A stretch of 11,754 nt of DNA from Syntrophobacteria bacterium (GTDB lineage: Bacteria; Desulfobacterota; Syntrophobacteria; JARFUL01). Below are positions 5,539 through 11,754 of this stretch, one piece after another. Location of the stretch: NCBI GenBank assembly GCA_029289015.1, contig JARFUL010000224.1:1-11754 (forward strand), written 5' to 3'. Below the pieces are notes generated by a model that did not search any database, was not told the DNA's origin, and saw only the letters and a program-made list of their open reading frames with translations. Position 1 is the first letter of the stretch. Each line of letters opens with the position of its first letter. A program made the position numbers and the translations under genes.

Positions 5539-6020
5539 GTCGCGTCGGAACAAACCTTCTTTTCCAGGTCCAAGAGCGCGCGCTTTACCTCGGGCCCCGA
5601 GCCGAACCCCCCGACCCCGCCCGATGCCGGCACCACCCGGTGGCAGGGTATGAAGAGCACCGCGGGATTCCTGCCCAGCGCATTGCCCACCGCCCTTGCC
5701 GCACGATGTTTTTTTATCCTCCGGGCGAGCTCGCCATAGGTGAGGGTCCGGCCGCAGGGTATCTTCGCGGCCTCCTCCCAGACCGACCTTTGAAAGGGGG
5801 TGCCTTCGAGCTTCAGCGGCACGGTGAACCGACCCCTTTGGCCGCTGAAGTATTCCTCCACCTCTCTCTTTGCAAGGGCCAGTATCTCAAGGTCTCCGGG
5901 TTTTGACCCGTGGGGGACAAGATACTTGCCCGGCCGGAAGGTGGCCCACACAACGTGACCGCGCGAGACCGCGACGTAGAAGGGGCCCACGGGAGTGGCT
6001 ATGGAGAGAGGGTTCTTCAA
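5535..6020 (-). CDS. ogt: Methylated-DNA-[protein]-cysteine S-methyltransferase (O6-alkylguanine repair)
   Basis: This suicide repair protein moves the alkyl group from O6-alkylguanine in DNA to its own cysteine. It has 161 residues, usual for the short Ogt/MGMT type without an Ada domain. The active site is Cys126 in IPCHRVV (124-130). The DNA-binding helix-turn-helix includes TPFQRSVWE (74-82), LTYGELAR (93-100) and the arginine-finger region RAVGNALGRNP (109-119). The conserved C-terminal GGFGSG and LLDLE follow. The start codon is TTG at 6020, overlapping the TGA stop of the upstream MBL gene as TTGA. No clear Shine-Dalgarno is visible, so reinitiation after the upstream gene is likely. 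It is the last gene of its group. The symbol ogt is a family-level choice. Confidence 0.93.
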   Translation of the reverse strand: MKNPLSIATPVGPFYVAVSRGHVVWATFRPGKYLVPHGSKPGDLEILALAKREVEEYFSGQRGRFTVPLKLEGTPFQRSVWEEAAKIPCGRTLTYGELARRIKKHRAARAVGNALGRNPAVLFIPCHRVVPASGGVGGFGSGPEVKRALLDLEKKVCSDAT

Positions 6021-6676
6021 GCGAGGATAAAGTCGGTGATAAAGGGGTTTTCTTGAATCTCCCGGCCCATGGTGGATGTGGGGGTATCGCCGTAGTCGTG
6101 GCCCGGCCAGACCACCGTCTCCTCCGGCAGGGGCAGGAGCCGCTCCTCTATGGACTTGAGCAGCGTGTCCAAGGACGCGCCCGCGAGGTCGGTCCTTCCC
6201 ACCGCGCCCACGAACAGGGTGTCGCCGGTAAATAAATTATTACCAACGTAGAAGCAGACCGAGCCCGGGGTGTGGCCCGGGGTGTGGATGACCTTTATCT
6301 TCAGCTCCCCCACCTCGATCACGTCGCCATGCTTTACCAGCACGTCCACCGGGTCGGGCGGGGGAAGGCCCAGGTCCCTCTTCGTCATCTCCCGGCCCAC
6401 CGGCGACTGGAAGAACTCGTCGTCCGCCTCGTGCATCACCGTGGCCGCGCCCAGATGCTCCTTCATCTTTATGTTCGCGAGCACGTGGTCCGCGTGGCCG
6501 TGGGTGTTGAGTATGTATTTGACCGCGGCGTCTTCCTCGTCAATGGCCTTAAGTACCTTCTCTTCATCCCCCGCGGGGTCGATTATCGCGGCATCTTTGG
6601 TCTTTGGACACACCACGAGGTAGGTGTGCACCATGTAGGGGCCTGCCAGGATCTGGTGGATTATTGGTTTTGGCAT
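6017..6676 (-). CDS. MBL-fold metallo-hydrolase, glyoxalase II / persulfide dioxygenase-like
   Basis: The protein has 219 residues. Metal ligands are complete: THGHADH (58-64: His59, His61, Asp63, His64), His135 in HTPGHTPGS, Asp152 in TGDTLFVG and His193 in WPGHDYG. GRTDL (160-164) is typical of the short glyoxalase-II-like group that includes YcbL and persulfide dioxygenase relatives. It lacks the roughly 40-residue C-terminal domain of classical GloB, so hydroxyacylglutathione hydrolase activity is possible but not proven. It is cytoplasmic, with no signal peptide. The ATG has GAGGGGG (6684-6690) seven bases upstream. It follows the TPR gene by 24 bases and overlaps the ogt-like gene by four, so all three are probably co-transcribed. 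Confidence 0.92.
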   Translation of the reverse strand: MPKPIIHQILAGPYMVHTYLVVCPKTKDAAIIDPAGDEEKVLKAIDEEDAAVKYILNTHGHADHVLANIKMKEHLGAATVMHEADDEFFQSPVGREMTKRDLGLPPPDPVDVLVKHGDVIEVGELKIKVIHTPGHTPGSVCFYVGNNLFTGDTLFVGAVGRTDLAGASLDTLLKSIEERLLPLPEETVVWPGHDYGDTPTSTMGREIQENPFITDFILA

Positions 6677-6700
6677 GAATGTTCCCCCTCAGCCCAGCTG

Positions 6701-8104
6701 CTATCTCCCCCCTAGAGTCCTATAATTCTTACATCCGTCCTTGTCACCCAGCTCACAGGCCCTCTTGAAGTCCTCCCTGGCCCTATCGTTGTCTCCTTTC
6801 TTATACCAGGCAACCCCCCGGTTGTTGTAGGCTTCCGCAAGGTCGGGCTTGAGCTCTATGGCCCTGTTATAGTCCTCTATGGCCCTGTCGTATCGGCCCT
6901 TTTCGTCCCAGGCATTGCCCCGGTTGCTGTAGGCTTCGGCATAGTCCGGCTTCAGCTCTATGGCCCTGTCATAGTCGGCTATGGCCCTGCCGTGGTCGCC
7001 CTTCTTCTCCCAGGCGTTCCCCCGGTTGTTGTAGGCATAGGCATAGTCCGGCTTGAGCTCTATGGCTTTTGTGTAGTCCTCTATGGCCCTGTCGTAGCGG
7101 CCCTTTTTCCCCCAGGCGAGCCCCCGGTTGTTGTAGGCGTCCGCATAGTCCGGCTTCAGCTCTATGGCTTTGTCGTACTCCGCTATGGCCCTGTCGTAGC
7201 GGCCCTTTTTATGCCAGGCGAGCCCCCGGTTGTAGTAGGCTTCCGCATCGTCAGGCTTGAGCTCTATGGCCCTGGTGAAATCCCCTATTGCCCTGCCGAG
7301 TTCGCCCTTCTTCGCCCAGGCTATTCCCCGGTTGTTGTAGGCGGATGCATAGTCCGGCTTGAGCTCTATGGCTCTGTCATAGTCCTTCATGGCCCTGTCG
7401 TATCGGCCCTTTTTCCTCCAGGCAGCCCCCCGGTTGTTGTAGGCTTTGGCAAAGTCCGGGTTCAGCTCTATGGCCCTGCTATAGTCCTTTATGGCCCTGT
7501 CGTAATCTTCTTCGTAGTAGCTCTTGTCGCCCCGCTCTACCCACTGGGCCGCGGTTAGTTCATCCGAGGCCTTCTTTGCATCCTGGACCAGCTTTTTTCT
7601 GCCCGGCTCGTCCTTTGCCGCCCGGTGCTTTCTCTCAAGGTCCGCGAACCTCTCTTTGAGCTCCCTGTAGTCTTTTTGAAGACTTTTGTAGTCTTCAACC
7701 AGCCTCTGGTCCTTCTTCAGCGCGGCTATCCGCTCCCTGAGCACCGAGGTGTCCACCACCGCCTTTATCTTGAGCGTCAGCTTGAGGTTCTCCCCCACCT
7801 GGCGCCAGCCTTCATCTAGCACCGTGGCCGAGATGAGGGACGCGGCCAGGGCCAGGACTTCGTCCTTTACCAACAGGCTGTTCTTTACAATAGGAAGTGA
7901 TTCGAGGTAAGTACCCGCCTCCTCCACCGCGAGCCTCTTCGCGTCATGCATGGCGAACCTGCGCGCGTCGGCTTTGCTTTCAAGGTCGCCCATAACGTGG
8001 GAGCCGGTCGCGTATACTGTTTTGTTTGGCTGTCCAAAAAGGGGTGCTGAAAAGAGGAGAGCTCCAATAAAGAGAGCTGTAAAAATAAGAGGCCGCGTTT
8101 TCAT
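6701..8104 (-). CDS. Exported TPR protein with FlgT/LPP20-like N-terminal domain
   Basis: The protein has 467 residues from the ATG at 8104, which gives a textbook signal sequence (MKTRPLIF then a hydrophobic run to about residue 24) and has TAAGGGA six bases upstream. A TTG at 8140 would only put 12 polar residues in front of it. Residues about 28-115 resemble the FlgT N-terminal/LPP20 type of envelope domain (a DAKRLAVEEAGTYL helix, then DEVLALAASLI and a final strand); this match is moderate. Residues about 122-184 are a charged coiled coil. Residues 185-456 are eight consecutive 34-residue TPRs of the pattern AYNNRGxAWxKKGRYDRAI followed by xDYxRAIELKPDY. TPR arrays bind peptides or proteins. 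It is probably periplasmic or attached to the envelope; its partner is unknown. First gene of a group with the MBL hydrolase and ogt. Confidence 0.88.
   Translation of the reverse strand: MKTRPLIFTALFIGALLFSAPLFGQPNKTVYATGSHVMGDLESKADARRFAMHDAKRLAVEEAGTYLESLPIVKNSLLVKDEVLALAASLISATVLDEGWRQVGENLKLTLKIKAVVDTSVLRERIAALKKDQRLVEDYKSLQKDYRELKERFADLERKHRAAKDEPGRKKLVQDAKKASDELTAAQWVERGDKSYYEEDYDRAIKDYSRAIELNPDFAKAYNNRGAAWRKKGRYDRAMKDYDRAIELKPDYASAYNNRGIAWAKKGELGRAIGDFTRAIELKPDDAEAYYNRGLAWHKKGRYDRAIAEYDKAIELKPDYADAYNNRGLAWGKKGRYDRAIEDYTKAIELKPDYAYAYNNRGNAWEKKGDHGRAIADYDRAIELKPDYAEAYSNRGNAWDEKGRYDRAIEDYNRAIELKPDLAEAYNNRGVAWYKKGDNDRAREDFKRACELGDKDGCKNYRTLGGR
6737..7552 (-). repeat. Eight tandem 102-bp units encoding TPRs
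   Basis: The region is eight 102-base units in register, with the same blocks recurring each time, for example GAGCTCTATGGC on the plus strand. The middle units (3 to 7) are the most alike at DNA level. The first unit (KSYYEEDYDRAI) and the last (ending in a DKDGCKNY cap) are the most diverged, as expected for an array that grows and shrinks by recombination between inner units. Confidence 0.9.
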
Positions 8105-8164
8105 AACAAATCCCTTAGCCAAAAGACTTGGGTCCCGCAACGTATCCTAACACTTAACGTAAAA

Positions 8165-8188
8165 TGTCATTCTGAGCGAAGCGAAGAA
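8165..8188. repeat. Copy of a short interspersed intergenic repeat
   Basis: The core TTCTGAGCGAAGCGAAGAA (8170-8188), preceded by TGTCA, matches a short element I recall in many copies between genes in environmental bacterial genomes, usually read as TCTTCGCTTCGCTCAGAATGACA in pieces. The ends TTCT and AGAA are inverted. Only this one copy is in the window. It sits between the rpe terminator and the TPR gene start. Confidence 0.6.
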
Positions 8189-8190
8189 CT

Positions 8191-8208
8191 AAAAAGCCTC
8201 ATTGAGGC
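8191..8208 (-). terminator. Intrinsic terminator overlapping the rpe stop codon
   Basis: On the minus strand GCCTC (8204-8208) and GAGGC (8196-8200) form a perfect five-pair stem with an AAT loop, extendable by wobble pairs, followed directly by TTTTT (8191-8195). The rpe TGA lies inside the hairpin. It would end the DUF116 - rsmB - PASTA - rpe transcript. Confidence 0.7.
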
Positions 8209-8864
8209 CCCTTCGCGGCCGCGTCCCGGATGGCCTGTATGGCCGCGGCCCGGTCTTCCTTGCCGAAGATCGCGGACCCTATCACGAGTATGTCTGCGCC
8301 CGCTCCTGCGACCAGGCCCGCGGTCTCGGGGCCGACGCCGCCGTCCACGGATATCTCGAAGGAGAGCCCCAGCATCTCCCGTATCTCTGCCAACTCCTCG
8401 ATCTTTCTCAGCGGCTCGGGGATGAACTCCTGGCCCCCGAACCCGGGGTTCACCGTCATGATCAGGACCTCATCCACGAAGTCCAGCGTTTCGGAGATGG
8501 TGGAGACCGGGGTCAGGGGGTTGAGGCACACCCCCGCGCTCCTGCCCGCGCCCCGTATGTGCATCAGCGTGCGGTGCAGGTGGTGGCACACCTCCTGGTG
8601 CACGATGATGGTGTCGCACCCCGCGGCTATGAACTCGTCGAGGAGCACGTCGGGGTTGGTCACCATGAGGTGGGTGTTCAGCGGCAGGGAGGTGACGCGC
8701 CGGACCGCGGCCGCGACCAGCGGCCCGATGGTGAGGTTGGGCACGAAGTGCCCGTCCATCACGTCCACGTGGATCATGTCCGCGCCCGCGCGTTCCACCT
8801 CAGCCACCTCCTGGGCCAGCCTGCCGAAGTCCGCGGAAAGGATCGAGGGTGCTATCTTCACCAT
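8199..8864 (-). CDS. rpe: Ribulose-phosphate 3-epimerase
   Basis: Rpe interconverts D-ribulose 5-phosphate and D-xylulose 5-phosphate in the pentose phosphate pathway. The protein has 221 residues, the usual length. Key residues are present: Ser8 in APSILSADF, His32 and Asp34 in IHVDVMDGHFVPN, His65 in THLMV, MTVNPGFGGQ (136-145) in the mobile loop, Asp174 in SVDGG, and IGSAIF (195-200) at the phosphate site. Asp34 and Asp174 are the acid/base pair, and the two histidines and two aspartates hold the metal. GGAGG (8872-8876) lies seven bases before the ATG, inside the last codons of the PASTA gene, which it overlaps by seven bases. The gene ends inside its terminator. Confidence 0.97.
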   Translation of the reverse strand: MVKIAPSILSADFGRLAQEVAEVERAGADMIHVDVMDGHFVPNLTIGPLVAAAVRRVTSLPLNTHLMVTNPDVLLDEFIAAGCDTIIVHQEVCHHLHRTLMHIRGAGRSAGVCLNPLTPVSTISETLDFVDEVLIMTVNPGFGGQEFIPEPLRKIEELAEIREMLGLSFEISVDGGVGPETAGLVAGAGADILVIGSAIFGKEDRAAAIQAIRDAAAKGPQ

Positions 8865-9829
8865 GTCTTGTCCTCCGTGAGATACTCTTTTTCCAGGGGC
8901 TCCCCATTGACGAACACCCTTATCTCCTCCTTGGGCTCGAGCCTCAAGACCAGGAACACGGTCTCGCCCCCTGCGTGGTGCGCCCGGTAGAGCTCCCTTC
9001 TGGCCGTGCCCTTCACCGCGAAGACCTCAACCTCCAGGGTGCCCGGCATGGGGAAGAGGGTGAACTCCAGGGGCACAAGCCCGCCCGTGCTCTTCGGGCC
9101 CGTCTTCCTGTTTACGGTGAGGGAGACCCTGGCCCCCTCAGTCACCATGTAGCCGGAGAGCGGGTGCTGGCTGATCACCGTGTCCTCCTCGATGCCCGCG
9201 AGGAAGCCCTCCTTTAGCTCCTCGGCCCGAAGCCCCAGATCGCCGAGAAGGGCCAGCGCGTCGGTGGTGGCCTTGCCTCTGAGCTCCGGCATGGCCAGCC
9301 GCGGGGGCCTTTGCCCCAGGGATACCAGAAGGTTTACCTTGGTGAACCTGGCCACCTCCACGTGGGGGCCGGGATCCTGGGCCGCGACCCGGTCCTTCTT
9401 GCTCCCCGCGAGGTAGATCCGGGCCACCTTGCCCCGGGCCAGGCCGTTCTCCTCCAGGACAAACGCGGCCCGGGAGAGCTCCATGCCCGTCACCGCGGGG
9501 ACCACCACCTTCTCGCTCCCCTGGGAGATGACAACGAACACGTCCCTGCCCCTTCTCACCGTCGCGCCCGGAAGGGGCTCCTGGTCCACCACCAGGTTGC
9601 GGCCTATGGTCTCGGAGTACCTGAACCCCTTGAGCTTGAGCCCGAGCTCTCCCCTTGTGAGCTGCTCCAGGGCCATGGCCATGTCCCGGCCCGTGAGGTC
9701 CGGCACCACCACCTCGCCGGTGGAGCGCACAAAGAGCCTGGTCACCAGGTAGCCGCCCACCCCTGCGAACGCGAGGAAGATCGCGGCGTATACAAGCCAC
9801 CTGAAGAGACCTTTTATGACCCTGCCCAT
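8858..9829 (-). CDS. Membrane-anchored protein with three PASTA domains, no kinase
   Basis: The protein has 323 residues. A single transmembrane helix at about 11-33 (WLVYAAIFLAFAGVGGYLV), preceded by Arg and Lys, puts the rest outside the membrane. Three PASTA repeats follow at about 40-104, 108-172 and 178-242; each starts with a V-P-x-(L/V)-x-G type strand (VVPDLTG, VVPAVTG, AMPELRG) and ends in a V-x-(L/V)-x-V-S strand. PASTA domains bind peptidoglycan fragments in Ser/Thr kinases and PBPs; here no kinase or transpeptidase is attached. The last 75 residues form a beta-rich, Glu-rich domain I cannot name. The start has no clear Shine-Dalgarno. It lies 134 bases after rsmB and overlaps rpe by seven bases, in the order known from Geobacter-like genomes. 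Its role is unknown; envelope or peptidoglycan sensing is a guess. Confidence 0.88.
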   Translation of the reverse strand: MGRVIKGLFRWLVYAAIFLAFAGVGGYLVTRLFVRSTGEVVVPDLTGRDMAMALEQLTRGELGLKLKGFRYSETIGRNLVVDQEPLPGATVRRGRDVFVVISQGSEKVVVPAVTGMELSRAAFVLEENGLARGKVARIYLAGSKKDRVAAQDPGPHVEVARFTKVNLLVSLGQRPPRLAMPELRGKATTDALALLGDLGLRAEELKEGFLAGIEEDTVISQHPLSGYMVTEGARVSLTVNRKTGPKSTGGLVPLEFTLFPMPGTLEVEVFAVKGTARRELYRAHHAGGETVFLVLRLEPKEEIRVFVNGEPLEKEYLTEDKTW

Positions 9830-9896
9830 TTCAATAAAGGGGCCGCGTGCAGGCCCAAGCTATGCGAGATCCGGTTTTTTTTCTCGATGAGAAGCC

Positions 9897-9925
9897 ATTT
9901 TTGCCCGGAAGGGACAAGATTTCAA
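9897..9925 (-). promoter_or_regulatory. Possible internal promoter before the PASTA gene
   Basis: On the minus strand TTGAAA (9920-9925, 5 of 6) is followed after 17 bases by AAAAAT (9897-9902, 4 of 6). The 134-base rsmB-PASTA gap is unusually long for this operon and AT-richer than its surroundings, which fits a second promoter for PASTA-rpe. An A8 run (minus strand, 9875-9882) lies just downstream of the predicted start. Confidence 0.3.
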
Positions 9926-9963
9926 GTTAAGTTAGCCCACTGCGGCCTTCTTTTAAAGGACTA

Positions 9964-11292
9964 TTATGCCCTCGCGAGCCGCGCGGCGAAAAACCCGTCC
10001 GTCTCGTGGCGCTGCGGCATGGCCCTCAAAAACCCGCGCGGGTCGGCCAGCACCTTAGCGGCAGGGGGGAGAACCCTGGACGCGGGCTCGAGGGAAAAGC
10101 GGCTGTTGCCCTCCAAAAAGGCATCAATGACGCCCCCGGTCTCCTCATGGGTTATGGTGCACACCGCATAGACCAGCGCGCCCCCCGGCCGGGTTTGCGC
10201 GGCCGCGCTGGCAAGAAGCTCCATCTGCACCCCGGCGAGCCTGCGGGGGTCCTTTCTCTGGACCCGCCACTTTATATCCGGGTTGCGCCGAAGGGTCCCC
10301 AGCCCGGTGCACGGCGCGTCGAGGAGCACCAGGTCGTAGCCCGCTTGAGGGGCAAACTCAAGAAGGTCCGAGGCCATGGTGGCCACGGAGCTGATGGAGA
10401 GCCTTGCCGCGTCCTTCTTCAGGGCCTCGAGCTTCCACGCGTAAAGATCCAGCGCGTCCACTGAGCCCGTCTCTTCCATGAGCATGGCCAGGTGCAGCGC
10501 TTTGGTGCCCAGCCCCGCGCAGCAATCCAGAACCCTCGCCCCCCTCTCGGGCGCTCCCAGGAGGCCCACCGCCTGGGACCCCTCGTCCTGGATCTGGAAG
10601 AGCCCCTCTCTGAAGCCGGGCAGCTCACCCGGCGACCGGCCCGGGGACTCCACGATCACCGCGTCCGGCGCGAACCTGCCGGGCCGCGCGGCAAACCCGG
10701 CATCCCCGAGGAGCCGCACAAGCTCCTTTTGGCTCGTCTTGAGGGTGTTTGCCCGAAGGGTCAGAGGTGCCACCTGGTTGTTGGCCGCAAGGAGCCGGGC
10801 CGTCTCCTCGGCCCCCAGCTCTCCCAGCCACCTCTCAACCAGCCACACCGGGTGGGAATATTTCAAAGAGAGATGGCTTGCGAGGTCTGCCCCGGGGTCG
10901 GGCCATGGTACCTTCTCCATCTCTCTTAGCGCGCGGCGAAGGAGCCCGTTCACCAGCGACTTGGCCCACCCCGCGGCCTTCACCGCCTCGTTTACCGCGG
11001 CGCTCTTAGGGATGCGGTCGAGGAACAAGATCTGGTAGAGCGCGATCCTCAGGATGCACCGCACCCTGGTGTCGAGCTTCTTCTTCTCCCTGAGAAAGGT
11101 GTCTATTACGAAGTCGAGTCTCAGCCGGTGGCGGATGACCCCGTAGGTCAGCTCCGTCGCGAGCCTTGCGTCCCTCTCGTCCAGCCCGGATAGGCTAAGG
11201 TCGCGCCTCAATATAATGTCGGGAAAGGCCCGGGACTTCTCCACCTTGAGCAGGGCCTTGAGGGCCACGGACCTGGCATCTGCTTTAGGCAT
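9964..11292 (-). CDS. rsmB: RsmB, 16S rRNA (cytosine-967-C5)-methyltransferase
   Basis: RsmB methylates C967 of 16S rRNA using S-adenosylmethionine. The protein has 442 residues, close to the family norm. Residues 1-125 are the NusB-like RNA-binding domain (AVNEAVKAA and KSLVNGLLRR are characteristic). The methyltransferase domain has the SAM loop VLDCCAGLGTKALHLA (254-269), somewhat altered from the usual CAAPGGK. Both catalytic cysteines are present: Cys328 in DAPCTGLGTLRRNPDIKWR and Cys378 in YAVCTI. QDEGSQ (235-240) is also conserved. The start lies four bases after the DUF116 stop codon without a visible Shine-Dalgarno, so translation is probably coupled. Nothing suggests inactivity. Confidence 0.95.
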   Translation of the reverse strand: MPKADARSVALKALLKVEKSRAFPDIILRRDLSLSGLDERDARLATELTYGVIRHRLRLDFVIDTFLREKKKLDTRVRCILRIALYQILFLDRIPKSAAVNEAVKAAGWAKSLVNGLLRRALREMEKVPWPDPGADLASHLSLKYSHPVWLVERWLGELGAEETARLLAANNQVAPLTLRANTLKTSQKELVRLLGDAGFAARPGRFAPDAVIVESPGRSPGELPGFREGLFQIQDEGSQAVGLLGAPERGARVLDCCAGLGTKALHLAMLMEETGSVDALDLYAWKLEALKKDAARLSISSVATMASDLLEFAPQAGYDLVLLDAPCTGLGTLRRNPDIKWRVQRKDPRRLAGVQMELLASAAAQTRPGGALVYAVCTITHEETGGVIDAFLEGNSRFSLEPASRVLPPAAKVLADPRGFLRAMPQRHETDGFFAARLARA

Positions 11293-11296
11293 GGGC

Positions 11297-11754
11297 TCAT
11301 GCGGCTTGCTTGGGCGCGGGCGCGTGGGCCAGGAGCCTGGCCAGCGCGTGCCGGACCTCCTCGAGGGAGACCTCGGTGTTGAAGCAGGGCCCGTGGGGGC
11401 GGCGGTTGAGGATCCCGTAGACCGGTATGGGGTAGGAGTCCTGGATGCCAGAGGTGAGGTCCCTCTCGCAGGCCACCGCGAGGATAACGTCCGGCCTCTT
11501 CTCCACCACGATCTTGCGCGCGATGGTGCCGCCGGTGGCCACGGATATGTCCGCGTCGAACTCCTCGGAGAGCTCCATGAGCTCTTTCATGGGGCAAAGG
11601 CCGCACCTCTCGCAGTTGTCCGGGCTGGTGGTTATCCTCACCTTGCACTGGTCGTTCTGGAGGCAGTGGGGCATGAGCAAAAGTATCTTAGGGGACGCGG
11701 GGTTGGTGAGCTGGGCCAGGACCAGCTGGTTGTTTATCTCGATGAAGGAGCGCT
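11297..11754 (-). CDS. DUF116 protein, C-terminal part (cut by window edge)
   Basis: The reading frame runs off the right edge, so the N-terminus is missing; about 151 residues are visible. They begin SFIEINNQLV and continue with KILLLMPHCLQ, the cysteine cluster NCERCGLCP, ATGGTIARK, AVACERDLTSGIQD, VYGILNRRP and GPCFNTEV, which I recall as the conserved blocks of DUF116. The many fixed cysteines suggest a metal or iron-sulfur site. Full DUF116 proteins usually have membrane helices in the N-terminal part, here outside the window. In Geobacter-like genomes this gene lies between fmt and rsmB, so fmt is expected to the right. Biochemical function unknown. Stop codon four bases before rsmB. 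Confidence 0.9.
   Translation of the reverse strand, partial: RSFIEINNQLVLAQLTNPASPKILLLMPHCLQNDQCKVRITTSPDNCERCGLCPMKELMELSEEFDADISVATGGTIARKIVVEKRPDVILAVACERDLTSGIQDSYPIPVYGILNRRPHGPCFNTEVSLEEVRHALARLLAHAPAPKQAA

Noticed and set aside
6992..7558. Plus-strand repeat protein opposite the TPR array
   Set aside because: Its repeats are only the antisense reading of the 102-bp TPR units.
8105..8164. A definite promoter for the TPR gene
   Set aside because: ATGACA is a fair -35, but the -10 candidates (GATACG, TAGGAT) are poor or wrongly spaced, so no site was called.
9875..9882. T8 run on the plus strand as a terminator
   Set aside because: No stable stem precedes it on the plus strand, and on the minus strand, where the genes are, it is an A-run.
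1..11754. Phage, CRISPR, toxin-antitoxin, defence or biosynthetic cluster
   Set aside because: No integrase, transposase, spacer array, paired small toxin/antitoxin genes or biosynthetic enzymes are visible; the genes are mostly housekeeping.

Overview
The window is GC-rich and densely packed. It holds ten complete protein genes plus one gene cut by the right edge. Nine of the ten complete genes are on the minus strand. The organism looks like a Gram-negative bacterium, most likely Desulfobacterota (former Deltaproteobacteria) or a related deep lineage. The best clue is the right-hand gene order DUF116 - rsmB - PASTA protein - rpe, which I recall from Geobacter-like genomes; this placement is inference. 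ATA (Ile) and AGG (Arg) codons are common despite the high GC content.

Layout from left to right. Positions 1-237 are a somewhat AT-richer stretch with no supported gene. lexA (238-846, minus) has a good promoter whose spacer carries a direct repeat suited to self-repression. A terminator region (1036-1070) and a strong GC hairpin (997-1017) separate lexA from a minus-strand operon read in the order: xylose-isomerase-like TIM barrel (4210-5067), khpA (4020-4253), Lon-like protease (1494-3959), and a small cysteine-rich protein (1071-1472). The first 19 residues of that small protein resemble the start of a threonine aldolase. The operon begins in a 138-bp intergenic region shared with the only plus-strand gene, a cysteine/histidine-rich conserved hypothetical (5206-5538). 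Two good promoters there point toward each other.

Next is a minus-strand group: an exported TPR protein (6701-8104), an MBL-fold hydrolase (6017-6676) and an alkyltransferase-type DNA repair protein (5535-6020). The last two overlap by 4 nt. A short interspersed repeat and the rpe terminator lie just upstream of the TPR gene. The right third is the end of a housekeeping operon: DUF116 (partial), rsmB, a membrane-anchored PASTA protein and rpe, ending in a clear intrinsic terminator over the rpe stop codon.

Functionally this is mostly core biology: SOS control and alkylation repair (LexA, Ogt), protein turnover and RNA binding (Lon-like, KhpA), rRNA modification (RsmB), the pentose phosphate pathway (Rpe) and envelope proteins (PASTA, TPR). 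I see no phage, CRISPR, toxin-antitoxin or biosynthetic system and no convincing new multi-gene system. The least explained items are the chimeric small protein at 1071-1472, the Lon-like protease with degenerate nucleotide-binding motifs, the hypothetical at 5206-5538, and the facing promoters at 5090-5162.
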